Assembly (NCBI RefSeq): GCF_021462225.1
Contig: NC_061806.1
Coordinates: forward strand, 1,736,001 to 1,800,000
DNA length: 64,000 bases
From: Girardinichthys multiradiatus
Taxonomy: Eukaryota > Chordata > Actinopteri > Cyprinodontiformes > Goodeidae
Direction: 5' to 3'
The notes beneath the pieces are model-generated. The model did no database searches and was not told where the DNA came from. It was given only the letters and a program-made list of their open reading frames with translations. The stretch's first letter is position 1, and each line of letters starts with the position of its first letter. Below are positions 20,067-29,281 of the stretch, one piece after another. The translations under genes and the position numbers were made by a program.

Positions 20067-20997
20067 TCAGCAGACCCTCACTATGCGCCTGGGCCTGCCA
20101 AGTCTGTCTGGCTTTCTCCTCCTCCAGCAGATCCAACTCACCACCAGGTGATGATCAGTGGACAGCTCAGCCCCTCTCTTCACCCGAGTGTCCAAAACAT
20201 GCGGCCGAAGGTCTGATGATACGACAACAAAGTCGATCATCGACCTCCTGCCTAGGGTGTCCTGGTGCCAAGTGCACTGATGGACACCCTTATGTTTGAA
20301 CATGGTGTTCGTTATGGACAATCCGTGACTAGCACAGAAGTCCAATAACAAAACACCACTCGGATTCAGATCGGGTAGGCCATTCCTCCCGATCACGCCT
20401 CTCCAGGTGTCACTGTCGTTCCCCACGTGGGCGTTGAAATCCCCCAGCAGAATAATGGAGTCCCCGGGAGGGGCACTATCCAGTCCCCCCAACAGGGACG
20501 CCAAGAAGGCCGGGTACTCTGCACTACCACTCGGCCCGTAGGCTGAAATGATAGTCAGAGACCTCTCCCCAACCCGAAGGCGCAGGGATACGACCCTCTC
20601 ATCCACTGGGGTAAACCCCAACACGAGACGGCTGAGCTGGGGGGCAACAAGCAAACCCACACCAGCCCGCCGCCTCTCCCCGTGGGCCACTCCAGAGTAG
20701 AAGAGAGTCCAACCCCTCTCAAGGAGATGGGTTCCAGAGCCCACGCTGTGCGACTATTTCTAGTCGATATCTCTCGACCTCCCGCACAAGCTCAGGCTCC
20801 TTCCCCCCCAGCGAGGTGACATTCCACGTCCCTAGAGCCAGCCTAAGCATGAGGTCTCCACCTTCGTCCGCCACCCAATCCTCTTTGCACCGGTCCCTCA
20901 CGGTTCCCCCTGCAGGTGGTGGGCCCACTGGGGGATGGCCTCGCGTCTCTCGTTCGGGCTTGGCCCCGCCGGGTCCCGCGAGGAGCCACCCGGCCAC
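20067..20997 (-). pseudogene. Rex3 AP-type endonuclease, frameshifted
   Basis: Two frames make one endonuclease. The first (20719-20997) carries LGTWNVTSLGGKEPELVREV, the N-terminal Asn motif. The second (20067-20744) carries [43 protein letters not shown] (catalytic Asp/Asn), [10 protein letters not shown], and LSTDHHLVV (terminal Asp-His). A single-base frame change near 20745 separates them, and a TGA ends the second frame before the RT. This domain nicks the target site. Confidence 0.88.
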
Positions 20998-21138
20998 CAG
21001 GCGCTCTCCGACGAGTCCCGACCCCAGGCCTGGCTCCAGGGTGGGACCCCGGCTCCGCCGTACCGGGCGACGTCACGTGCCTCGATATTTTGTTCTTCAT
21101 TGGGGATTCTTGAACCACTCTTTGTCTGACCCGTCACC

Positions 21139-21815
21139 TAGAGCTAGGAATTTTAAGGGAAGCACCTGATGCTACATGCAACACACCTATCTTTCCAGTG
21201 CAGAAAGCCAGCACAGGAAAGTGGAGGATGGTTCAGGATCTTAGACCAATAAATAAAATAGTGTGACATGCGATTCCAGATGTCCCGAATCCACATACAG
21301 TACTGCATTCATTAACTCCAGATAAAAAATATTTCTCAGTGGTAGATCTTAGCAATGCTTTCTTTACGGTACCACTGCATGAAGAGTCACAGCATTTATT
21401 TGGCTTTAAGTTTAAAGGGAAAAAATACACTTACACCAGACTACCACAAGGCTTCAGTGAAAGTCCACATGTATATACACAAGCCTTAAGATACTGTATG
21501 AGCACCTGTGAGGTGCCTGAACATAGTCAAGTCCTGTTGTATGTAGATGATATTCTTATAGCTTCAGACACTCAACAACACTGTGAGGAAGCTACCATAA
21601 CAGTTCTGAAACATCTCTACCAGACGGGGCACAAAGCCTCTAGGGATAAACTGCAGTTTTGCAAGGAGAAAGTGATTTATTTGGGACATATGTTATCACA
21701 ACATGGTCGTTCCCTCCTAAGTAGTAGAAAAACAGCCATACAGGAAGCCCCAAAACCACGAACTAAACAACAAATGATGTCCTTTCTGGGACTGTGTAAT
21801 TTTTGCAGAGAATAG
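21139..21815 (+). pseudogene. pol: ERV1 reverse transcriptase
   Basis: The frame resumes after Rex3 with NTPIFPVQKASTGKWRMVQD and then DLRPINKIV. An in-frame TGA lies at 21264-21266. The open part, 21339-21815, has VVDLSNAFFTVPLHEES, the YTRLPQGFSESPHVY motif, the catalytic LLYVDDILIAS (YVDD), and VIYLGHMLS. It ends at TAG (21813-21815) within the FLGLCNF region. This is the standard retroviral polymerase core, close to gamma/epsilon type. Confidence 0.88.
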
Positions 21816-21845
21816 CTACCAGACTATGCAGCCATTGTACAACCC

Positions 21846-22490
21846 TTGCAATCTATGATCTATGGCAAAGACAGGACTTTAAAAGACAAAATCACATGGA
21901 CTAAGGAAGGAGAAGTAGCATTCACAGAGCTAAAAAATCTGCTTCAAACAACAGTCACCTTAGCTCTGCCGGATTATAGCCAGCCTTTCACACTTTGTGT
22001 AGATGCATGTAAGGGTTATATGAAAGCTGTATTAACCCAACCATTTGGCTCCAAAAACACACCTTTAGCATTTTATTCTAAAAAACTGGACTCTGTGGCA
22101 TCTGGATTTCCAAATTGTCTGCAGAGCTGCATCGCAGCAGCAGAAGCTGTGAAGCAGACAGCTGAAATTGTGTTGTGCCACCTGCTCACACTGAAAGTTC
22201 CTCATTCAGTGTCACTTATATTGCAACAAACTTCACTTCCTTTCTTGACTCATGCAAGGCATATTACATTGACCTCATTGTTACTCTCACAACCAAATAT
22301 AACTCTGCAAAGATGTGGTCCACTGAACCCTAGCACATTAATTCCAACAGCAGAAGATGGGAAACCACATTCTTGCAAAACAAAGGTAGATGAAGAAACA
22401 AAACCTAGGCAAGATATCTCACAGACACCTCTGGAAAACTCACAAATAATCTTTGTAGATAGATCAGCATCAAAAGATGAATATGGATAA
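21846..22490 (+). pseudogene. pol: ERV1 RT connection domain and start of RNase H
   Basis: The same frame continues after the TAG. It has LQSMIYGKDRT, ITWTKEGEVAFTELKNLLQTT, LALPDYSQPFTLCVDACKGY and PLAFYSKKLDSV, the RT connection region. After a low-similarity linker it reaches SQIIFVDRSASKDEYG. In RNase H this position is normally D-G/S; it begins the RNase H fold. TAA at 22488-22490 ends the frame. Confidence 0.82.
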
Positions 22491-23411
22491 AACAGAGTTG
22501 GTTATGCAGTAACCACTGAAACTAAAATTATAGAATCACAGGCCCTGCCCCATACATGCTCAGCACAGACTGCAGAGCTGTATGCTGTTATCAGAGCGTG
22601 TGAATTATATGAAGGAAAAATCCTAACCATTTATCCAGACAGCCAATATGTATTCGGTTCTGTTCACCATTTTGCTAAAATATGGGAAAATAGAGGGTTT
22701 AAAACATCATCTGGAACAGAATTGACACATTTTAATCTGTTAAAACGACTGCTGTTAGCTATCCAGCTACCTGCAAAGATAGCACTTTGTAAATGTAAAG
22801 CGCATCAATCTGATGAAACCATGGAAACGAAGGGAAACACCTTTGCTGATATTTCTGCTAAAATAGCTTCGAGGCTTCCCCTCACTTTGAAAATGTCAGA
22901 TCTCCTATTTATAGATACAGATGTGCTGAAAGATTCACAACAATTAAGGAAAACAATGGAAGAAACAGGGAGGCCATGGCCTGAATGTCTATCTCTGGTT
23001 AAATTATGGATGAGAATAACTCCAAATCAAACTGGTCTCACTCCATTTGAAATAGTACATGGCAGACCTTTTCCATTGCCATCAGAAATGGATGACATAG
23101 GAAAAGCACAGCAGGAAACATCATTAGCTGAATGGATGAATAAGATGTTACAAACAAAAGAAGTACAGTTGTCCAGTAGTCTGCCAGTAAATTCTGCTCC
23201 GATTTCACAGAACAACCTGAGGCCTGGGGACCTGGTCCTGATTAAGACACTTCACAGAAAGGACTGGAGCACCCCTTGCTGGAGAGGGCCATACCGTGTT
23301 CTCCTGACCACACCGACAGCTCTGAAAATCGCAGAGAGACCATCCTGGATCCACAAGAGCCACTGTAAGCTAATATCACCGTTACAGGAGCCAAACCAAC
23401 CGACGGGGTAA
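22491..23411 (+). pseudogene. pol: ERV1 RNase H remainder and integrase C-terminus, integrase core deleted
   Basis: Before the Met at 22722 the same frame reads VGYAVTTETK, TAELYAVIRACEL and LTIYPDSQYVFG, the RNase H Glu and Asp motifs. After ALCKCKAHQSD and NTFADISAKIA comes a short linker. It jumps straight to the late integrase region (MRITPNQTGLTPFEIVHGRPF) and the integrase C-terminal SH3-like domain (LRPGDLVLIKTLHRKDWSTP, WRGPYRVLLTTPTALKI). The HHCC zinc finger and the DDE core are missing, an internal deletion near 22930-22970. Confidence 0.82.
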
Positions 23412-23418
23412 CAGGGGA

Positions 23419-23652
23419 ATGACCGGATACAAAGGGGTAGGATCCATATGGTCCAACATCTCAAACCGGCGAAGAAAACAACTGACCTGTGCCCAATTTC
23501 GCATGGCTTTCTGTAACGTGTGGACAGGACTGATAAGCCTGAGCTTAAACCTGGTAGCAGGGCTCTTTCTCTGTTTAAGACAGGATTCACAGGATGTAAC
23601 ATCACACGAGAAGAGATGGACAAGATGGACACTGGACCCAAAAAGCAGATGA
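23419..23652 (+). pseudogene. env: ERV1 env 5' remnant
   Basis: A 77-residue frame starts eight bases after pol. Residues 18-55 have a basic RRRKQLT stretch followed by a hydrophobic run (GLISLSLNLVAGLFLCL), like an Env signal peptide. No surface or transmembrane Env sequence follows before the LTR, so env is deleted. The assignment rests on position and the signal-like segment only. Confidence 0.45.
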
Positions 23653-24003
23653 TTATGATGACATGTTGTAAATGAATATATCTTCAATGCCTGAGTGTAT
23701 TCATACTTGTACTTCATAAAATGACCTTATCGCAGAAAATCGAAAGAAGTTGCTGTTTAAGTGAAATGAGAAAAAGTGCAATGATGATATGAACAAGGCT
23801 TGTTTTAATTCTTTTATTTTTTATTATTACATTTTGTTTCTTTGTTTTATTATAATGTTTCACTCTACCATTATTGGTGGTTGCCTAGGGGCGGAGGAAC
23901 CGTGTAAGTGTTTCCCACAAAATAATCTATTTTCCGTCCTGTGGGTTTGTGCTTACACAGAGTGCTTCATTTGACATGTATTTACTCATGACTTATTCGT
24001 GAT

Positions 24004-24018
24004 AAAACAGGGGGGAAC
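24004..24018 (+). promoter_or_regulatory. ERV1 polypurine tract
   Basis: AAAACAGGGGGGAAC lies directly upstream of the LTR's TGTTAG start. This is the expected plus-strand primer position. Confidence 0.75.
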
Positions 24019-24407
24019 TGTTAGGGTTTTTATGACTTTTTGCATTGTTTATCACTCATCTAAGTGCTTTTCCCTCCTTACATGTTACAGGAAGGGAGAT
24101 GGTCACAAGAATGAGTTATGCTTTTATTCTTTTATTATTTTATTATTTTACTAGCAGCATCTGGGGGCTATACACCAGGTGCCCACTTCCCACTTCCTCA
24201 AGACAAATGAACCCTAACCCCCCCCCACACACACACACACACACCCTGAATGTTTGTCGAACTGTGTGTGACCAAGCATGTATAAATAAAGAGAGAGGGG
24301 TGCCAACACTTTGTAGTTTTGCACTGCAGAGTGTGACCTACCCTTGCCGCAAGTATAACTGACTGTGTCGTTTCCTCACATCTGAGTTGACTAAATAATA
24401 CCTATCA
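24019..24407 (+). repeat. ERV1 3' LTR
   Basis: The LTR starts TGTTAGG after the polypurine tract and ends CCTATCA, a near-inverse pair. It holds TATAAATAAA at 24281-24290, where TATA box and poly(A) signal coincide, and an (AC)n run near 24225-24243. Length is 389 bp. The 5' LTR is absent, replaced by the Harbinger fragment. Confidence 0.8.
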
Positions 24408-25629
24408 ATAGATGTACCTTGAGAAACTGCTGTGAGTTTCATACTTGTATGACAACTTTTGTGCTGAAAAGAGGTCTAGAAACAGGACGCGAATTGACAG
24501 AAAAGTTTTTTCAACTCCAGCAAAATTTGCTTTGCGTTCATCGTGGGTTTCGCTTCGGTGTATTTGCCCTAATCACGGCATTTGCATCACGTGCTTTGTG
24601 TACATGTCGGGTTTTGCTTCGCTCTCGCTTTGCTCTATTCACGCTAATCACACCCTTCACGTCACGTCCTTCTTGTCGCTTCACTCCTGAACACGCCTTA
24701 ACATACGGTTAACATGTAAATCATCCACTCTTGTTGCATCATTCGCGTTCAGTACAGACACAAATCCATTATTTGAGACAAAGACGTTATCTCCACCACT
24801 GCCAGCCTCCAGACCTCCTTCGCCATCACTGGCTTCCAGACCTCCTTTGCTGTTGCTGGCCTCCAGACCGCAATCGCCAACCTCATAGGTTCCTGTGCTG
24901 CCACTGACAATTTCTTTGTATAACCAGTGTGCACTGTCTATGTCCTTTACTGACATCCTTGAATTATAATAGCGGTCAACCTTGATAGGCCTACAAAAAG
25001 GGAAACAACAAAAATGCTCATTAACATACAGCTATTCCACACACATGAGTCAGCAGTCCCCTTTTATCAGATAAGCACATGGAGAAACCCCATAACTGTA
25101 GCAGAAAAGTGTCTGCTCTAAACTAGTGGAAAATGCACTTGTCCACTGACAAATGACTCCTCTGTGTATTTTAGAACAGATAAACATTCATAACTACATA
25201 TAGTTACATTTATATTGTGTATTTCATTAAACTTGTTTAACTATGAGTAACAAATGTCTAGCTCCAACTGAGAGCGGTACAGCACTGATAACAAAGCGCT
25301 CTCTTAAAGTGACAGTACAGGTATTAGTGCTAAACATAAGTTATAGAAAACCCATAAAACATAACAAAAATTAAGATTCTTCAGTGTTAATCAGGATTTG
25401 GTAAAGTTTCAAACACTTTATAACTTTATAATGAAAGCATATTTTCTACAATTGTTACACTTGCTCCTTACTTTCTTCTTTAGATCTTTTTTTTAAGTTT
25501 ATTTTCCATGCTTATTAGTTATTTGGGGATTTTCTTATTTCTTTATTCTATTGCGTTTTAGTGTTCATAAATGTAGTTATTTTCTAGTTAGATTTCTGTT
25601 ATATACTTCTCTGGGCTACTCTGTGTGTC
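24408..25629. other. spacer between the two ERVs, unassigned
   Basis: This 1.2-kb stretch holds one anonymous minus-strand frame (24681-24956). From 24480 to 24700 there is repetitive sequence with 'cgtcacgtccttc' words, reminiscent of DNA-transposon flanks. No terminal repeats can be paired. Confidence 0.4.
24681..24956 (-). CDS. anonymous ORF, possible exon
   Basis: The 91-residue frame starts MSVKDIDSAHWLYKEIVSG and holds a short Gly/Glu-rich imperfect repeat (GLEAS...GGLEAS...GGLEAG). Upstream on the minus strand a pyrimidine-rich 'ccctttttgtag' acceptor-like site precedes the frame by about 35 bases, so it could be an internal or last exon. I do not recognise it. It may belong to a DNA transposon or be chance. 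Confidence 0.25.
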   Translation of the reverse strand: MSVKDIDSAHWLYKEIVSGSTGTYEVGDCGLEASNSKGGLEASDGEGGLEAGSGGDNVFVSNNGFVSVLNANDATRVDDLHVNRMLRRVQE

Positions 25630-26144
25630 TGTTGATGGAGTTGTTCCCAGAAACTCCTGCGTGCTCGTTTGTTTTGGAAAAACTAAGTCATATGCTATAC
25701 TGTTTTAGTAAAACTAAATAATAAAAGGAACCACAGAGTCTGCACAGTTTCTTCTGCCCGGCTGGGGAGAGGTGTTTCAGCTGAGTCAACAGAAACACTT
25801 CTGACCTTTCCTCCCCAGAACAGGGTTTTTATTCAAAAGCAAGGCGTGTACAATTACAAAGAAAAAACACATATTTTTAGCTGAGTGTCAGTTGAACTCT
25901 TACACCTGGCATTCAGCTGTCTGTTCGACCTTCACAACATTCCTGTTATTCTACATTTGGCTGTTATTTTCAGACACGTACAGAAATATCTTCACTGGTG
26001 CCGGGCAGACCACAGCCAAGTCAGACACACACATACACAGCTGTTTTGAGCAAGCCACTGAGTTACACAATACATTTTATTTCACACATTATTAGACCTA
26101 ACTCGAGCATAGCAATGCTCAAGTATTTTAAATATTTTCCAACA
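25630..26144 (-). repeat. ERV2 3' LTR
   Basis: On the minus strand the LTR begins TGTTGG right after the polypurine tract and ends near CCATCAACA. A poly(A) signal AATAAA is the complement of 25828-25833. About 515 bp long. Only the last 70 bp survive in the 5' copy, so LTR divergence cannot be used to date it well. Confidence 0.75.
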
Positions 26145-26160
26145 TTTCCCCCTTTTGAAG
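26145..26160 (-). promoter_or_regulatory. ERV2 polypurine tract
   Basis: On the minus strand CTTCAAAAGGGGGAAA sits immediately before the LTR's TGTTGG. Confidence 0.75.
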
Positions 26161-26212
26161 TCTCAATTAAGACTTCACCCTAAAATGCCCGCAGATTATA
26201 TTGTAAGCAACT

Positions 26213-26590
26213 TTAAATCTTCAGCATGCCTTCCTGCTCCTCATCATCACTGTCTACCTCTAGCAGTGGCATCATGGTGGGATGCTGAGAAGCCTTCCCT
26301 TCAATAGTGGAGGTGATAAATCTTACCACCAGAGATCGGATACATGGCACGCAGCAACACCCACACGTCACCATAATAGCTACAAACACAGCAATAGAAA
26401 TGAACAAAGACATTATCAAACCCTTCCAGTGTCCAAACATGCCCGTCATCCAATCTTCAAAGGGATTATCAATTCCAGAATGTTCATGCATGGTTGCGGA
26501 GAGGGTCTTAAGTCCCTCTAAAGCCTTTGACACTGAACCATCCGGTGCACTGTTGTTGGGAATAAAAGTGCAACACATATCTCCAAACAT
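26213..26590 (-). pseudogene. env: ERV2 Env transmembrane subunit, C-terminal part
   Basis: This 125-residue frame carries the C-x6-CC motif near its start (partly in the residues preceding the Met), then a membrane-proximal region. A membrane-spanning run follows at about residues 58-78 (IMSLFISIAVFVAIMVTCG), then a Cys-rich juxtamembrane CGCCCVPC and a cytoplasmic tail with an acidic SDDEEQE end. It continues the Env begun in the frame at 26518-28257, from which it is separated by a one-base frame change near the homopolymer run at about 26600-26610. The C-x6-CC motif is typical of gamma-type Env. Confidence 0.85.
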
Positions 26591-28257
26591 CGCACAGAAA
26601 CCCCTTTTTCTGCTAACAACATATCTAATGCCATTCGGTTTTGCACAGCCATGAGGGAGGTTGGTGCCAATTGTTCAGACAGACCTTCTACTGCATCCCT
26701 TGTTAGGTTAGCTAGACGTAAAACATTATAATGGATGTAGTTGATGCGGTCAACATTCTTATTTGGGGTCACCGGGAAAAAGGCTGCAATTATGGGGATA
26801 TTTTCAAAACCTGCTGAGACTTGATATGCGATTTTATATTCATTTGGCACTCCCCGAGGTACTCCTATGGCATCAATGTAAGTGGGGGAGCCTTGACTCA
26901 GGTCAAAGGTTCCTGCACTCCTTTTCATGACGTGCCTTCTTCTTCTACGTGTTAACGCCCTGGTCTTATCATGAGTGGTCGTAGCAGATGTTATATTAGG
27001 TCCTAGCAGGACCAGTGGTGCCTGTAGCCTAACCATGGCACACAATCCTACGGTCTTTTGTGGGATATTAGTGAGCAGTCTATGGTCTCCGCAATAATAG
27101 TAGAGTCCTGACCTTGCCCAACGTCCAATGCCCCCGCCTGAAGCGGTCCTATTACACCAATCTAAGGGGATCTGTCCCACATTGATTTTAGGGTTTTGAG
27201 CAGTAAAATTAAAACAAGTATAAGTGCCATTCTTTCTTTGAGGGGTAAATGGTCCTGTTTTGGTGTTATTGGGGATGGGAGGAAAAATGCTGGCTAGTGT
27301 GGTGCAGTTAGCTGGTGTGGCCTTCTTAGTTAGTTGTATCATACAATTGTAACCCCACGTGTCCTCTGGATACAGAGGGGCGGGATCGGTGGTAAGATGT
27401 GGTCGGGCCGAGGCACAGGCCACACACTCAGCTTTACTTTGTTCTTTTGCTGTTTGTGTTATCCACTTAAGCCAAAGGTTATCTTCGGTATATCCTGTGG
27501 CCATTTGGATTACCGCTATAGGTTTCAATGTGGAATAATCAAGTTCCATCATCTGGGGTTTATTTTTTGGCCTAACTGTCGGTGGGACGGTAATTGTGTT
27601 GTCCTGGTGCACAGACAGTGTTTGAAAATTAACTTTTATTGGTCCCCATGTGTCTGTTCCTGACTGCCATACTGCAAGAGTAAAATACTCTACAGAGGGT
27701 TGAGTACAGTCAACGTGCATGGAGAGCATAAGGGGGTTACATCCGTTGGTAATGGCTCCACCTAGCATGCCGCGCTGGATGCTGATACTTGTCAAATTAC
27801 CAGGTACTGCCTTTTTATCAGGAGTCCATCCAGAGCCCGTCCAGCTGGTCACCCCACTCCAAGAGCCACATGGTAGGGGCCTGGGCAAGGAGTACCTCCG
27901 TTGTTTACAGTACTTAGACCATTTTTCGTCCATGCATAAATAAATGGCATAACCTTCCCACCCGGCTCCGCCATTCCCGCAATTCACTACCAGACAGAGG
28001 TCAAAAGAAAAGGTGGTGGTGGCCCCACAAACATACTTGAGCTCTATCCCCTCGTTTTTAGCCATACACCAGTCCGCTTTTCCCTTATTGATTGCACGTT
28101 TGAACATTTGCTCAGTTTGGTGGCTGTCAGAGCATGTCTGGAATGGAAGTTCACAAAACAAACCCAAAATCACTGTAATAATGCGGAAAGATATGACACA
28201 CAGACATCCCATGACCCAACCCTTAGAGGGTTTTGGTTCTACCCTTTGGCTCCCCAT
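26518..28257 (-). pseudogene. env: ERV2 Env surface subunit and N-terminal half of TM
   Basis: A 579-residue frame. Residues 14-40 are a hydrophobic signal peptide. The surface subunit follows, with many Cys and Asn-glycosylation sites (near 154, 317, 343, 350, 369 and 421) and a C-x-x-C (CVAC, 278-281), like the isomerase motif of gamma-type SU. A polybasic cleavage site RRRRRH lies at 437-442. The TM half has a coiled-coil-like heptad region at about 503-550, and an N-glycosylation site near 517. The real frame is left near residue 550, so the last 30 residues are not Env. Apart from that single break the Env is uninterrupted over its full length. Confidence 0.85.
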
Positions 28258-28494
28258 GAATATTCCTGGTAATACTTGTGAGTAATATAATCTTTGATAC
28301 CTGTAAAAAAAGAAATTAATAGAGATACAAAAGTTATAGTTCAGTTTTTTTAAAATTCAGTATTTTACAAGTGGGAGGGAAAACTCTACCACTTTCAGTG
28401 AGAGGGAAACTCAATCACTCTTCTGATGTTCTTTCTCCTCTTCAGCTCCCAGGTGTAGACTGACCTAGAGCTTTTGCGTTCTCACCCCTGGGGA

Positions 28495-28854
28495 TTATTC
28501 TGCCCCTTCAGTGGGGTGAGAAATTTGATCTTCCTTCCCAGTGTTTTCTCTTAGGTTTTCCTGGACCTCAGCGAGGGATCTCTGCGGAGCGTCTGTTGCT
28601 GTACACTGACTCCAGTGGTACCAGGTGTCGCCTTTACCCTTGAGTCTCACCGCATGTGAGGTTCTTTCTGTGATCTGGAATGGACCGGTCCACCTGGGTT
28701 CTGACCACTTCCTTTTGATCACCTTCAGCAGGACCCACTGAGCTTCCGACGTGGCGGTGCCATTTCTGGTCTCTGGTTCTGCTGGTACCTGTTTAGAGAA
28801 TGCTGCAACAAGACTGTGGAGAGATCTGTAATAATCACGGTGAGTCACATTCAT
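28495..28854 (-). pseudogene. pol: ERV2 integrase C-terminal domain
   Basis: A 119-residue frame in the same reading frame as the main pol ORF. It contains the integrase SH3-like DNA-binding domain: WVLLKVIKRKWSEPRWTGPF then ITERTSHAVRLKG, and the short WYHWSQC end. The segment before it (28835-29281) is in another frame, so two compensating indels are implied. Confidence 0.8.
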
Positions 28855-29281
28855 TTAGAAAAGGTAGCCTGGTTTGGGGACCTGGAAATGGTCTCCCTGT
28901 CTGCAGTTCATGTGGAGTCAGACCATGCCTCTGATTCACAGAGCTTCTTATAGACATCAAGGCTAACGGCAAGGCTGTGACCCAATTCATTTTGGTCTGT
29001 GCACAGATTGTAGCCAATTTGGTTTTGAGGATCTGATTCATTCTTTCCACCTTTCCCTGGAACTGTGGATGGTACACTGTCCCAAAGGAATGTTTAAGTC
29101 CCAAAATTTCTCCACTTCTCTGAGCTCCTCGTTTTTGAAGTGGGTGCCATTGTCTGATCTTATTTTGGCTGGAAAACCATGTCTGGGAATGTAATGATTT
29201 ATTAAACACTTTACCACAGACTTGCTGTCTTCTTTCTTTGTGGCCCAGGCTTCTGGCCAACCTGTGAAAGCATCCACACAC
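28835..29281 (-). pseudogene. pol: ERV2 integrase, second half of the core in a shifted frame
   Basis: This frame reads GTVYHPQFQGKVERMNQILK, which includes the catalytic Glu of the DDE triad. It goes on to MNWVTALPLALMSIRSSVNQRHGLTPHELQTGRPFP, the conserved end of retroviral integrase core. The N-terminal residues (before about 29100) are out-of-frame sequence. The frame change lies near 29050-29090. Confidence 0.8.

Larger units (their letters stand above)
17916..21138 (-). mobile_element. Rex3 retrotransposon (RTE clade), near full length, inserted in ERV1 pol
   Basis: This minus-strand LINE has an endonuclease then a reverse transcriptase, with a short 3' UTR ending 'cggaagacgacgagtac' and an imperfect GAGTAC-rich tail. 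The sites of the published degenerate Rex3 PCR primers, as I recall them, match exactly at 18842-18862 and 19287-19306. The upper end, near 'gtgacgggtcagacaaagag' on the minus strand, looks like the Rex3 5' end. ERV1 pol motifs flank it on both sides, so Rex3 arrived after the provirus. Confidence 0.9.

Noticed and set aside
27334..27663. Plus-strand ORF of 109 residues within ERV2 env
   Set aside because: It is antisense to Env, with no motif of its own.
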